From: an uncultured Eremococcus sp.
GTDB lineage: Bacteria; Bacillota; Bacilli; Lactobacillales; Aerococcaceae
DNA: 64,000 nucleotides
Reading direction: 5' to 3'
Assembly (NCBI GenBank): GCA_943914835.1
Contig: CALUDO010000001.1
Location: 1-64,000 of the forward strand
The notes under the pieces were generated by a model that was not told the DNA's origin, ran no database searches, and saw only the letters and a program-made list of their open reading frames with translations. Shown one piece after another: positions 52,230-61,002 of the stretch (positions within the stretch are counted from its first letter, which is position 1; each line of letters starts with the position of its first letter). A program made the position numbers and the translations under genes.

Positions 52230-53342
52230 TTAATCACCTTTACTAAGGAATTTATTCTTTACCGGCTTGTCTTTGATACCATTCTGGATATTATTGCGAT
52301 GAAGGTAGGATTTAATTAAGTTATTTAATTTTAGAACTTCTTCTTCATAGGCGTAAATAGCTGACATAAGGTGGATGACGCCGTTAACATCAGTCCTGCG
52401 TCCGTAGTCTTTTTCTAGTTCTTTAAAACTTTGTTGGTAGAAAGCTTGGATATACTTATGACGGTATTCATTATTGGTATCCATGAAATTGACTTCGTCT
52501 ACAAAAATTTTGCCTTCGAATTTCATCAGAATTTGTTCGTGGGCCATTAAAAGAATCTCTACGCGCTCCCGGACCATTAATTTTAAGTCTTCATCAAAAT
52601 TGTTATAGACATGGTCATTCTCGTGTAAAGCAGTTAAGAGATAAGAGGCGTCACGGTTGGCTTCCACCATGTGTTTATAGATAACATACTTACGGGCGAC
52701 GGTCTGCCGGTTGGACTTATAAGGAAGCATCTCACCCCGAATCAAATCAAAGAGGTCGTCCAGGCTTGCTACTGAGTCCTTAACCTTGATTAAGTCTTGG
52801 TGCATAATGGAAAAAGAAATATTTGACCGTAGCTCGGCCCGAATGAGAGAAAAGAGGTCCCCAGAGCTTGTTAGTAAAGTGTTGTAGAAGGTTTCATCAT
52901 ACTGGGGAGGATAGACCAACCAATTAATGATAAAGGTAACGGTGACTCCAATCACAGTATCCAAGACTCGATTTAGGGCTGCTAAATAATAGACATCATT
53001 TGTGGTTAACATCACTGCTACTACTGTAATGACAGATAAAACTAAGACATCACTTAATTTCAGATAGTTGAGGATTACAATGGCTATGATTGAGGCAATC
53101 CCTGTGGTTATGGGTCCTGGACCAATAGTGTAAAGGGCGATGACTGCAACAATCCCACCAATGACATTTGACTCTGTTCGTTTAATAAACATCTCATAGG
53201 ACTTGCGGACAGAAGGCATAGTCGTTGTAACAGCCGCAATCCCTGCCAAAATCCCTGTGCTGCCTGGGATCAATACAATGGATACTATAATTGATAGAGC
53301 AATCGCCAGCCCAGTTTTTAGGGTGCGTGCACCAATTTTCAT
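52230..53342 (-). CDS. Aromatic acid exporter/FUSC-like membrane protein (ArAE_1, YgaE type)
   Basis: The 370-residue protein has five to six hydrophobic helices in residues 10-150 (LAIALSIIVSIVLIPG, GIAAVTTTMPSVRKSYEMF) and a cytoplasmic helical domain in the remainder. This is the ArAE/FUSC family, whose members are proposed to export aromatic acids or to work in the envelope. Substrate unknown. The minus strand shows AAGGAG before ATG 53342. It is divergent from perR. Confidence 0.85.
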   Translation of the reverse strand: MKIGARTLKTGLAIALSIIVSIVLIPGSTGILAGIAAVTTTMPSVRKSYEMFIKRTESNVIGGIVAVIALYTIGPGPITTGIASIIAIVILNYLKLSDVLVLSVITVVAVMLTTNDVYYLAALNRVLDTVIGVTVTFIINWLVYPPQYDETFYNTLLTSSGDLFSLIRAELRSNISFSIMHQDLIKVKDSVASLDDLFDLIRGEMLPYKSNRQTVARKYVIYKHMVEANRDASYLLTALHENDHVYNNFDEDLKLMVRERVEILLMAHEQILMKFEGKIFVDEVNFMDTNNEYRHKYIQAFYQQSFKELEKDYGRRTDVNGVIHLMSAIYAYEEEVLKLNNLIKSYLHRNNIQNGIKDKPVKNKFLSKGD

Positions 53343-53442
53343 TTACAAAAGCTCCTTACCTTTATTTATAGTCTATATAGTAGAGGAAAGTAAAAAAAAT
53401 TCAAGTTAAAACTTTATAAGTCCTCATCGATTCATAATTTCA

Positions 53443-53471
53443 TTGACAAAATATTTTTGATAGAATAGATT
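53443..53471 (+). promoter_or_regulatory. Promoter of perR
   Basis: A perfect TTGACA (53443-53448) and TAGATT (53466-53471) are separated by 17 bp. Confidence 0.7.
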
Positions 53472-53498
53472 AAAAGGATAGTGAAGGAGGGATGGATT

Positions 53499-53984
53499 AT
53501 GCATACTAACAATACTCAGGAATTAGTTGATGAAATAGTTAAGACGTTAAAGGAAAAAAATCCATCCATGCGGGCAACCAATCAGAGAATTGATATCCTC
53601 AAATTTCTAATTGAAACTGATAGTCACCCTACAGTTGATGAAATCTATCAAAATTTAAAGGCTGACTATCCTAGTATGAGTCTTGCGACCGTCTATAACA
53701 CGGTTCACTTCTTGGTTGATGCGGGTTATTTGTATGAATTAACCCACTCCCATGATGGTAAACGCTATGATTTTATAGGACAGAGACATTATCATGTGAT
53801 TTGCCAAGAATGCGGCAAGGTTGCAGATTTCTATTATCCTGATATAAAGGAAATTAACTTAGCTGCTCACGAGCAGACTGGCTACCACATTTCTGAAACT
53901 AAATTAGAGCTATTTGGACTTTGTCCGACCTGTTTGGCCGAAAAAGAGAAGAAAGTATCGGATTCTACAAATAAGAAAGAATAA
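53499..53984 (+). CDS. perR: Peroxide-responsive Fur-family repressor PerR
   Basis: The 161-residue protein starts at ATG 53499, 8 nt after AGGAGG; a GTG at 53481 overlaps the ribosome site. The winged helix includes SLATVYNTVHFLVDAG. All five PerR regulatory metal ligands can be aligned by eye: His in SHPTVDEIY, Asp in RYDF, two His in HYH, and Asp in GKVADF. Structural zinc cysteines are CQEC and CPTC. It senses peroxide by iron-catalysed His oxidation. PerR is preferred over Fur or Zur because of these ligands. Confidence 0.9.
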   Translation: MHTNNTQELVDEIVKTLKEKNPSMRATNQRIDILKFLIETDSHPTVDEIYQNLKADYPSMSLATVYNTVHFLVDAGYLYELTHSHDGKRYDFIGQRHYHVICQECGKVADFYYPDIKEINLAAHEQTGYHISETKLELFGLCPTCLAEKEKKVSDSTNKKE

Positions 53985-53993
53985 ACCATAAAT

Positions 53994-54028
53994 AAACGAG
54001 GACTTCTTGATTTAAGAAGTCCTCGTTT
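53994..54028. terminator. Terminator between perR and trpS
   Basis: Perfect 15-bp arms 53994-54008 and 54014-54028 (AAACGAGGACTTCTT and complement) between convergent genes. Confidence 0.88.
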
Positions 54029-54087
54029 AAAGCTATTATATTGATGAGTATTCTTAGGGCTTAGCTTAGCGTGTCTTGAGTTAATGC

Positions 54088-55071
54088 TTAATAAGTTAAA
54101 CCAATAGCTTCTTCAAGACGAGCCAAAGTTTCTCTAGCAATAACCCCAGCAGCTTGACCGCCAGCCTTTAATATGTCATCTAATTCTGATCCTTCCATCA
54201 GATCATGGTAGTCCCTTTGGATGGGTTCAATGACAGAAACAATCAAATCAGCTAGGTCTTTCTTAAATTGACCGTAGCTTAAGCCGTCGTATTTGGCTAC
54301 GATATCTTCAATAGGCTCATGAGCCAAATTAGAATAGATAATTAAAAGGTTTGATATAGCTGACTGGTTTTCTTTATCAAATTGGACTTGGCCCAGAGAA
54401 TCTGTGACCGCACTTTTAACTTTTTTGATGATAGTCTTTGGGTCGTCTAATAAAGAAATAAAGCCCTTAGGATTACTGTCGGACTTACTCATTTTAGATG
54501 TAGGATCTTGTAGACTCATAATTCTTCCCCCTTCTTTGGGGGTAATAATCTCGGGTTTGACTAATGTTTTCCCAAAACGATGATTGAAACGATCTACAAA
54601 ATTTCGAGTCAGTTCCATATGTTGTTTTTGGTCTTCTCCAACAGGAACATACTTACTATTATAGAGGACGATATCTGCAACCATCAAGGTGGGGTAGGTT
54701 AGAAGACCTGTATTCACAGATTCTTGTTTACCAGACTTATCTTTGAATTGGGTCATACGCTCTAGTTCACCCAGTCCTGAAAGACATTGGATAATCCAGG
54801 CCAGTTGAGCGTGGGCGGGAACATCAGATTGAACAAAAATGGTGGATTTATTTGGGTCGATACCAATGGCCAGGTAGAGGGCGGCTAGTTGTCGGGTCAT
54901 CTGTTTTAATTTGATAGGATCTTGGGGAACAGTAATAGCATGTTGGTTGACGACACAATATAGGGTATTGTATTGATCTTGTAAGTCAACAAACCCTTTC
55001 ATTGCACCAATATAATTACCTAAAGTAGGGATTCCTGAAGGTTGCACCCCTGAAAACACATTATCTTTCAT
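54088..55071 (-). CDS. trpS: Tryptophanyl-tRNA synthetase
   Basis: The 327-residue class I synthetase shows SGIPTLGNYIGAM (HIGH region), GEDQKQHMELTR and KMSKSDSNPKG. It charges tRNA-Trp. No T-box is visible upstream on the minus strand. Normal length. Confidence 0.97.
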   Translation of the reverse strand: MKDNVFSGVQPSGIPTLGNYIGAMKGFVDLQDQYNTLYCVVNQHAITVPQDPIKLKQMTRQLAALYLAIGIDPNKSTIFVQSDVPAHAQLAWIIQCLSGLGELERMTQFKDKSGKQESVNTGLLTYPTLMVADIVLYNSKYVPVGEDQKQHMELTRNFVDRFNHRFGKTLVKPEIITPKEGGRIMSLQDPTSKMSKSDSNPKGFISLLDDPKTIIKKVKSAVTDSLGQVQFDKENQSAISNLLIIYSNLAHEPIEDIVAKYDGLSYGQFKKDLADLIVSVIEPIQRDYHDLMEGSELDDILKAGGQAAGVIARETLARLEEAIGLTY

Positions 55072-55117
55072 TTTATTCGCAGCCTCATTTCTCTTAAAAC
55101 AACAATTCTTACCTTCT

Positions 55118-55147
55118 AGTATAGTATAGGTATTCTTTTGAATTCAA
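55118..55147 (-). promoter_or_regulatory. Promoter of trpS
   Basis: On the minus strand TTGAAT (55147-55142) and TATACT (55123-55118) are separated by 18 bp, about 46 bp before the trpS start. Confidence 0.6.
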
Positions 55148-55214
55148 GCTGATTTTTTGTCTTTTGCATTATCGTTTGATGGTGGCTAATGAGTGAAAAG
55201 TTATATGATTAAAT

Positions 55215-55229
55215 TGATAACAATTATTC
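55215..55229. promoter_or_regulatory. PerR/Fur-box-like sequence upstream of a tiny ORF and spx
   Basis: TGATAACAATTATTC matches the 7-1-7 Per box (TTATAATnATTATAA) at 11 of 14 positions and the Fur box at 12 of 14, by hand alignment. A perR gene ends 1.2 kb away. Confidence 0.4.
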
Positions 55230-55288
55230 TTAAAAAATAATTTAATAAAACTTATTTTTGAATAGTCTTTTTTTTATAGGAGTTATTA

Positions 55289-55369
55289 ATGATGATTACT
55301 AAGGGGAAAACTAAACGTAAATTCAAGCGGATTATGCCGATAACTCGTAATATTCACAAAGACAACTAG
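55289..55369 (+). CDS. Tiny basic ORF, 26 codons, unknown
   Basis: ATG 55289 follows TAGGAG at 7-8 nt spacing and encodes 26 residues rich in Lys and Arg (MMITKGKTKRKFKRIMPITR, then NIHKDN). It lies in the 435-bp gap between trpS and spx and ends 30 bp before the likely spx promoter. It may be a small protein or a chance ORF; I recognise no family. Confidence 0.4.
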   Translation: MMITKGKTKRKFKRIMPITRNIHKDN

Positions 55370-55398
55370 AAAAGTTCACATTTTTATTGAAAGTGTTA

Positions 55399-55427
55399 TT
55401 GCTATTATTTTGAAAAGCAGTTATAAT
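55399..55427 (+). promoter_or_regulatory. spx promoter P1
   Basis: TTGCTA (55399-55404) and TATAAT (55422-55427) are separated by 17 bp; a transcript would begin near 55434 and include the stem-loop at the ribosome site. Confidence 0.65.
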
Positions 55428-55458
55428 TAAGTGCATAAAGTAAATAATATTTCGTACA

Positions 55459-55487
55459 TTGACACTAGTTTCACTGTATTTTGTATA
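55459..55487 (+). promoter_or_regulatory. Possible spx promoter P2
   Basis: TTGACA (55459-55464) and TGTATA (55482-55487) are separated by 17 bp. The predicted start would fall at or inside the ribosome-site stem-loop, giving a very short leader. Confidence 0.4.
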
Positions 55488-55489
55488 TG

Positions 55490-55505
55490 AAAGGATTGAT
55501 CCTTT
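55490..55505 (+). promoter_or_regulatory. Stem-loop covering the spx Shine-Dalgarno
   Basis: AAAGGAT-TG-ATCCTTT is a perfect inverted repeat (six pairs with a TTGA loop) ending 2 nt before ATG 55508. The AAAGGA ribosome site forms its left arm, so translation of spx may be restrained until the hairpin opens. Confidence 0.55.
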
Positions 55506-55507
55506 AT

Positions 55508-55906
55508 ATGGTTACATTGTATGTAACACCTAGTTGTACATCTTGTCGTAAAGCTCGTGCATGGCTTGAAGAAAATGAGATTCCTTATGAAGAGCGAAAT
55601 ATTTTTACTGAGCCGCTGACAGTGACTGAGATTAAAAGAATTCTTCAAATGTCTGAAAATGGGACAGAGGATATTGTTTCAACGCGGTCAAAAGCTTATT
55701 CTGAATTGGACATTGAAATTACAGATATGCCAATGAATGACTTTTTTGATTTAGTGCAAGAACAACCTGGATTGCTTCGTCGACCAATTATTTTAGATGA
55801 GAAACGTCTACAAATTGGCTATAATGAAGATGAGATTCGTCGTTTCTTGCCAAGAGCTGTTCGAGCACGCGAATTGGAACGTGCGAGAGCTTTGGTTAAC
55901 GAATAA
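55508..55906 (+). CDS. spx: Redox regulator Spx
   Basis: The 133-residue ArsC-like protein opens MVTLYVTPSCTSCRKA with the CxxC redox switch; the RPIILDEKRLQIGYNEDEIR segment is the Spx RNA-polymerase alpha-binding type. Under thiol stress it redirects RNA polymerase. Start ATG 55508 matches the canonical MVTLY N-terminus; in-frame ATG 55487 or TTG 55481 would add residues and lack ribosome sites. MecA, encoded next, is an adaptor of the protease system that degrades related regulators. Confidence 0.95.
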   Translation: MVTLYVTPSCTSCRKARAWLEENEIPYEERNIFTEPLTVTEIKRILQMSENGTEDIVSTRSKAYSELDIEITDMPMNDFFDLVQEQPGLLRRPIILDEKRLQIGYNEDEIRRFLPRAVRARELERARALVNE

Positions 55907-55919
55907 TTATTAACTTTAG

Positions 55920-55940
55920 GCAGCCTAGGGCTGCTTTTTT
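55920..55940 (+). terminator. Terminator after spx
   Basis: GCAGCC (55920-55925) pairs with GGCTGC (55929-55934) around TAG and is followed by six T residues. Confidence 0.88.
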
Positions 55941-56074
55941 GCTTACCGTTAATCATCTCTTTCTTGCATTCTTTTGTCTCTTTGGTACAATTCAGGTCAA
56001 TGGTATCTTTTAGCTTGGATTCAAATATTTAAGCTGTATAATAATAAATGCAAGAATGGTTGGGGGTGACTAGG

Positions 56075-56785
56075 ATGGATATGGAAAGAATTAATGAAGA
56101 TCTCATCAAGGTATCTATTAATGCTGAAGATCTTGAATCAAGAGGAATTAATTTCCTGGACCTGGTAAGTGGTCAAGAACATATTGAAAGTTTTTTCTAT
56201 TCAATCTTAGAAGAAGTGGATGAAGATAGACACTTCCGTGAGTCCGAAGCAGTAACTTTCCAAGTAATGCCTAAACAAGATGGTTTAGAATTATATATTA
56301 GTCGTAATAACTTTGAAGACCAGGAGGAATTCTGGGCAGAGGAATTAAGTAAACATTTCCTAAAAGGTAAACAGAGGGATAAGGTCGAAAAAGAAAGTGA
56401 GACAGAAGCAATTACCGAGAATCAGGATAGCCTATCTTTCGAGGAATATGTTGAACAAGTTTTTGAACAAGCTGAAGCCGATAAGCAAAGTGAACTCGGT
56501 CAAGAAGACCTAATTATTCGGTTTAATAGCTTAGATGATTTTCTTGCGATGACTAAAGATGTTGATCCAAAAGCTCTTACAGCTAATTTATATTATCTAA
56601 AAGATTGTTATTTCTTAGCTTTAAGAGAAGTTGATGCCGATTTATCGGATAAATTACTTAAGGCGATGGTCCTTAAAATGTTGAACTTTGGACGTGAAGT
56701 TGGTTTATCTGAGGCCTATTTGATGGAACATGGTCGTTTAATCAGGTCAGAAGATGCAGTCCAATTTTTTAAGGCTAATTTTTAA
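56075..56785 (+). CDS. mecA: Adaptor protein MecA
   Basis: The 237-residue protein has the MecA N-terminal substrate-binding domain (MERINEDLIKVSINAEDLES, RGINFLDL), an acidic linker around 105-150, and the C-terminal ClpC-binding domain (IIRFNSLDDFLAM, YLMEHGRLI). It feeds ComK/ComX-type regulators and others to ClpCP. ATG 56075 is chosen after GGGGGTG; ATG 56081 is also possible. Confidence 0.94.
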   Translation: MDMERINEDLIKVSINAEDLESRGINFLDLVSGQEHIESFFYSILEEVDEDRHFRESEAVTFQVMPKQDGLELYISRNNFEDQEEFWAEELSKHFLKGKQRDKVEKESETEAITENQDSLSFEEYVEQVFEQAEADKQSELGQEDLIIRFNSLDDFLAMTKDVDPKALTANLYYLKDCYFLALREVDADLSDKLLKAMVLKMLNFGREVGLSEAYLMEHGRLIRSEDAVQFFKANF

Positions 56786-56818
56786 AGTTTATTTAACTAA
56801 TAGGTATAGATAATAAAT

Positions 56819-56859
56819 AAGTCCCTATGTCAGGAGTCATTCTGACATAGGGGCTTTTT
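56819..56859. terminator. Terminator between mecA and the FNT gene
   Basis: AGTCCCTATGTCAG (56819-56833 region) pairs with CTGACATAGGGGCT, with one wobble, followed by TTTTT; convergent genes. Confidence 0.88.
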
Positions 56860-56883
56860 GATACTTTCCTTGACTCTTTAGTT

Positions 56884-57693
56884 TTAGTCAGTGTACTGGG
56901 TTTGAGTGCGGTTTAACCAGGCCAGGTTAGCTCCTACTAAGAGCCCCCCACCAATAAAATTACCCAACCAAACGGTTATCCAATGAATCAAAACAGCTAC
57001 AAGAGTGAATCCTTCAAGGGCATTGGGATTGGTGAAGAGTGCCAAAGGAAAATAAATAAAATTGGCAATCACGTGCTCAAGACCTAGGAAAACAAAGATA
57101 AAAATAATAGCTAAGATATAGATGATTTTTCCAGCCTCATTTTTAATTCTAGCCTGCCCCACGACAGCAATATTCACCAAGACATTTGCCAGAATTCCTT
57201 CTAGAAAGAGTTGAAAAAGGTCTTTATTTAATTTGCCTTGAACCACAGAAAAAAGGTAGTGGTCAGCAGGGAGCCCTTTGAAGGCACCCGTTTGGGAGAA
57301 AAGAAAGGCAAAGATAATCCCACCTAATAAATTAGAAAGAGTACATATCAATAGGATTTTTCCAGCTTTTGAAACGGACAACTTATGGTCAATGACAGAA
57401 ACGGTCATATACATCATATTGGAAGTGGCAAGTTCTGCATTTAGGAAGATAATCATTACCAGCCCCCAAGCGAACATAAAGGAATACAGTGTTTTGGCAA
57501 GCGCGGGACTCGATGAAGCGAAGTATTGACCAATGGATAGGGCAATGAGGGTTCCTAAGGTCAAGAGGGCGCCCGCATTAATGGCCCGAAGGATATAGCG
57601 GCCTGGTTCTTGGTCTAGAAGGGTTTGCTTTTTTTGGGCTGATCTACCAATCATAGATAGTAAGTCAGAGTGACTTAAAGGGTTTTCCGACAT
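56884..57693 (-). CDS. Formate/nitrite transporter (FNT) family channel
   Basis: The 269-residue protein has six membrane helices and FNT features: AINAGALLTLGTLIALSIG, NAELATSNMMYM (helix 2 region) and LEHVIANF with NPNALEGF. FNT proteins carry formate, nitrite, hydrosulfide or lactate; the substrate is not clear. ATG 57693 follows AAAGGATG on the minus strand. Confidence 0.9.
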   Translation of the reverse strand: MSENPLSHSDLLSMIGRSAQKKQTLLDQEPGRYILRAINAGALLTLGTLIALSIGQYFASSSPALAKTLYSFMFAWGLVMIIFLNAELATSNMMYMTVSVIDHKLSVSKAGKILLICTLSNLLGGIIFAFLFSQTGAFKGLPADHYLFSVVQGKLNKDLFQLFLEGILANVLVNIAVVGQARIKNEAGKIIYILAIIFIFVFLGLEHVIANFIYFPLALFTNPNALEGFTLVAVLIHWITVWLGNFIGGGLLVGANLAWLNRTQTQYTD

Positions 57694-57809
57694 CAAAGAT
57701 CATCCTTTCAAGGTTTCAATATTATTTTTAGTTTAGCATATTTCTTTTTAAAAGAAAGCCTTTTCATGAAAAAGCTCATAAATTGGGTATTTAAGTAAGG
57801 GGTGTTTAT

Positions 57810-58850
57810 ATGTATGCCGCATTAGATAGTCAAGGCCAATTGGTTTATGCACAATCTCAATCAGATAGTCTCGGGGAGACTTACTGGTGTCCTAAATGTC
57901 AGCAAGAACTTGTCTTATGCCAGTCCGCTAAGGGAAAACTTTATTTTAAGCATTTAAGACAGTGTGGGTTAATAGACTATGGTAGTAAGAAAAAGGGGGA
58001 AAGTAAGCTTCACAATAAAGTAAAACATGAAATTTATACCTATTTTGCCCGGAGGCAAGTATCCTGTGATTTAGAGTATAGCTATGATGCCATTCATCAG
58101 GTGGCAGACATACGATTACCTGGTACACCGGACCGAGTACTTGAATACCAACTATCACCCATTTCATCAGCTAGTTTAAGTCACCGGCATCAATCTTATC
58201 TCAAGGCAGGCATTCAAGATTATTGGCTTATTGCGACTAGTAATTTTAAGTCTAGGCGATGTCATTCTTGGTTGAAACGAACGTTAACTTATCATTCAGA
58301 CTTGGGCTATTACTGGTTGTCCTTTCGACCTGGACATGGGGAATTAATTTTATTAGGTCACCTTCCGCTTGTTTTTTGGACTAAGCAGCCCCTTTCTATG
58401 TATCGTTTCTCTTTAGATAAAATATTACTAGAACCTAGATTTTGGTTGAAAGGGCCTGCTTATACTTATACTTTCAAGTCTCCACGCAAGCCATATTTAA
58501 GTAGAAATCAGCTTAGTCAGAATTCACGAAATCAAGTATTAATGAAAAGGCTTTATGAAAATGGAATTATCCAAAGAGGCTTGCCCCAGGAGATATTGAG
58601 AAATGATATCATTTGTTTATCTTTTCATGAACCGGCCTGGTATGTTTTGGCTTTAGTAATGGATGGGGTATCTAATATGATCATTTCTTTAGAAACCTAT
58701 AGCTTGGCTCAATTCCTGGCCAAATTAGTTAGCCGTAAGATCCTAAACATTAGAGAATTTCCGTTAATTATGGATTATGACGATATACTTCTTAGGACTT
58801 CGAGTGACTTGGTGGAAATTCTAGGAAAGTTAAGACAAACTCATAAATAA
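57810..58850 (+). CDS. coiA: Competence protein CoiA
   Basis: The 346-residue protein has the CoiA layout: an N-terminal zinc-type CPKCQQELVL, LYFKHLR, and a nuclease-like core with LEYSYDAIHQVADIR and LEYQLSPIS. It is required for transformation after DNA uptake in streptococci. It precedes pepF as in streptococci. A 9-mer GGGTATTTA 17 bp upstream is also found before comGA. ATG 57810 follows AAGGGGTG. Confidence 0.9.
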   Translation: MYAALDSQGQLVYAQSQSDSLGETYWCPKCQQELVLCQSAKGKLYFKHLRQCGLIDYGSKKKGESKLHNKVKHEIYTYFARRQVSCDLEYSYDAIHQVADIRLPGTPDRVLEYQLSPISSASLSHRHQSYLKAGIQDYWLIATSNFKSRRCHSWLKRTLTYHSDLGYYWLSFRPGHGELILLGHLPLVFWTKQPLSMYRFSLDKILLEPRFWLKGPAYTYTFKSPRKPYLSRNQLSQNSRNQVLMKRLYENGIIQRGLPQEILRNDIICLSFHEPAWYVLALVMDGVSNMIISLETYSLAQFLAKLVSRKILNIREFPLIMDYDDILLRTSSDLVEILGKLRQTHK

Positions 58851-58944
58851 TCGCTTGCCTGTATCGAAGAAAATTACATGTTTATCGATTTTATGAGATG
58901 AATGTGATAAGATTAGATTATTATTAGATTAAAGGAGTGACTCC

Positions 58945-60759
58945 ATGTCAGAAAGTAAAGTAATTACACGTGATCAGATTGATAACAAATATAAATGGGA
59001 CCTGACCACTATGTATAAGGATGATCAAGCTCAAGAAGTGGCCTATGAAGAGGTAGAGAAAAGCTTTGAACGATTGGCAGCTTACCAAGGTAGTCTAGCT
59101 GATTCTGCCGACCAGCTGGCTAAGGCTCTGGATGACTTGCTGGAAGTAGAACGGCAATTAGAGAATGTATATGTTTACGCTCACTTAAAGCATGATCAAG
59201 ATTCCAATGTCGGTCGCTACCAAACAATGGAAGCTAAGGCAGCACAATTGTACGCGCAATATAGTCAAGTCGTATCTTTCTTTTTACCGGAAGTAGTCGC
59301 CATCCCAAAAGAGCAACTGGAAGAATTTATAGCAAGTAATCCGCGTTTGAAGGAGTACGAACATTATTTAGATGATATGACGCGAGGCAGGGACCATGTT
59401 CTTTCTAAAGATAAAGAACTCCTATTGGCTCAAGCTTCTGAAGCCTTAGACGCATCAAGTAATACTTTTTCATTCTTAAATAATGCTGATTTTGAATTTC
59501 CTGAAGTTAAAGATCAAGATGGAAAATCCGTTCAGTTAACTCATGGTCTATATGGGAAGTTTCTTGAATCTTCTGACCGACGTTTACGTCAGGATACCTT
59601 TGAGGCCTTCTATTCTGTTTATAATCAATTCAAGAATACTTTAGCTTCAACCCTATCTGGTGTAGTTAAGAAGAATAACTTCCTAGCCAAAGCGCATAAA
59701 TTTGACTCTGCTAGACAAGCCGCTCTTTTTAGAAATGCTGTTCCTGAAGCAGTTTATGATACTCTTTTAGAAACGGTTAATGGTCGATTGGATCTTCTTC
59801 ATAGATACACTGCGCTTCGTAAAGACGTTCTAAATTTGGATAGTCTTGAAGTGTATGATACATATACTCCATTAAGTGGAGAACCTCCGCTAACCTTCTC
59901 TTATGAAGAGGCCCAAGAAATTGTCCTTGAAGCATTGAAGCCAATGGGGGAAGATTACCTTGAAATCGTCCACAAGGCCTTTGATGAAGGATGGATTGAC
60001 GTTTATGAAAATACAGGTAAACGATCTGGAGGATATTCTTCTGGGACGTATGATTCTAATCCATATATTCTCTTAAATTGGCAAGATAACATTTCTTCAA
60101 TGTACACTTTAATTCATGAAATTGGGCATAGTGCGCACTCATATTTAACTCACAATAATCAGCCATATATGTATGGGGGATATCCAATTTTCTTAGCAGA
60201 AATTGCGTCAACAATGAACGAGAATTTATTGACCTCCTACTTATTGGATAAGTATGCAGATAATAGAGACGTTAAATTGTTTGTACTGAATCATTTCCTA
60301 GATGGTGTTAAGGGAACAGTCTTCCGTCAAACGCAATTTGCTGAATTTGAGCATTTTATCTACCAAGCTGATGCCCAAGGGCAACCATTGACAGCTGACT
60401 TCTTAACAGATAATTACCGTGAACTCAATAAGAAATATTATGGATCCGCTTTGAATTCAGATTCACAGGTTGCTTTAGAATGGGCTCGTATTCCACATTT
60501 CTATTACAACTATTACGTTTTCCAATATGCAACAGGTTTATCGGCTGCGACTGCTTTTGCCGATAAAGTCGTGGAAGGGGACCAAAAGCTGTTGGCCTCT
60601 TATAAAGGCTTCTTAAAGTCAGGTGATCATAAATATCCCGTTGAGACCATGAAGGATGCGGGTCTTGATATGACACAAGCTACTTTTATTAATGATACCT
60701 TAGATTTGTTTGAACGTCGTCTTGACGAATTTGAGTCTTTAATTAAATCAAGTAAATAG
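58945..60759 (+). CDS. pepF: Oligoendopeptidase F
   Basis: The 604-residue M3 metallopeptidase has the zinc motif HEIGHSAHSYL at about residues 390-400 and the family segment QTQFAEFEHFIY. It degrades oligopeptides in the cytosol. ATG 58945 follows AAAGGAG. Normal length. Confidence 0.97.
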   Translation: MSESKVITRDQIDNKYKWDLTTMYKDDQAQEVAYEEVEKSFERLAAYQGSLADSADQLAKALDDLLEVERQLENVYVYAHLKHDQDSNVGRYQTMEAKAAQLYAQYSQVVSFFLPEVVAIPKEQLEEFIASNPRLKEYEHYLDDMTRGRDHVLSKDKELLLAQASEALDASSNTFSFLNNADFEFPEVKDQDGKSVQLTHGLYGKFLESSDRRLRQDTFEAFYSVYNQFKNTLASTLSGVVKKNNFLAKAHKFDSARQAALFRNAVPEAVYDTLLETVNGRLDLLHRYTALRKDVLNLDSLEVYDTYTPLSGEPPLTFSYEEAQEIVLEALKPMGEDYLEIVHKAFDEGWIDVYENTGKRSGGYSSGTYDSNPYILLNWQDNISSMYTLIHEIGHSAHSYLTHNNQPYMYGGYPIFLAEIASTMNENLLTSYLLDKYADNRDVKLFVLNHFLDGVKGTVFRQTQFAEFEHFIYQADAQGQPLTADFLTDNYRELNKKYYGSALNSDSQVALEWARIPHFYYNYYVFQYATGLSAATAFADKVVEGDQKLLASYKGFLKSGDHKYPVETMKDAGLDMTQATFINDTLDLFERRLDEFESLIKSSK

Positions 60760-60813
60760 ATAATCTTTTTAGCTTAATTAGAATATAAATGTTTCCCCAT
60801 GCTTTATAATCAA

Positions 60814-60850
60814 AAAACCATCCGAGAACTTTATGTTCCCGGATGGTTTT
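60814..60850 (+). terminator. Terminator after pepF
   Basis: AAAACCATCCG (60814-60824) pairs with CGGATGGTTTT (60840-60850), with inner GAAC/GTTC pairing. Confidence 0.88.
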
Positions 60851-61002
60851 CTTGTTTTATACTGAAAAAAATGATTTCAATTAATTCGTCTAAGGCTCAA
60901 TTATAATATTGTTACAAGACTTGAAAGACAAGCATCAATCAGAAATTTTTCTGAAGATAGGCAAGGACTTAATATATGCTTGTGTTCTAATTTAATGGCC
61001 TC

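Noticed and set aside
55072..55290. Possible T-box leader for trpS on the minus strand
   Set aside because: No T-box core (GGGTGG..CCGCG type) or terminator hairpin is visible before trpS.
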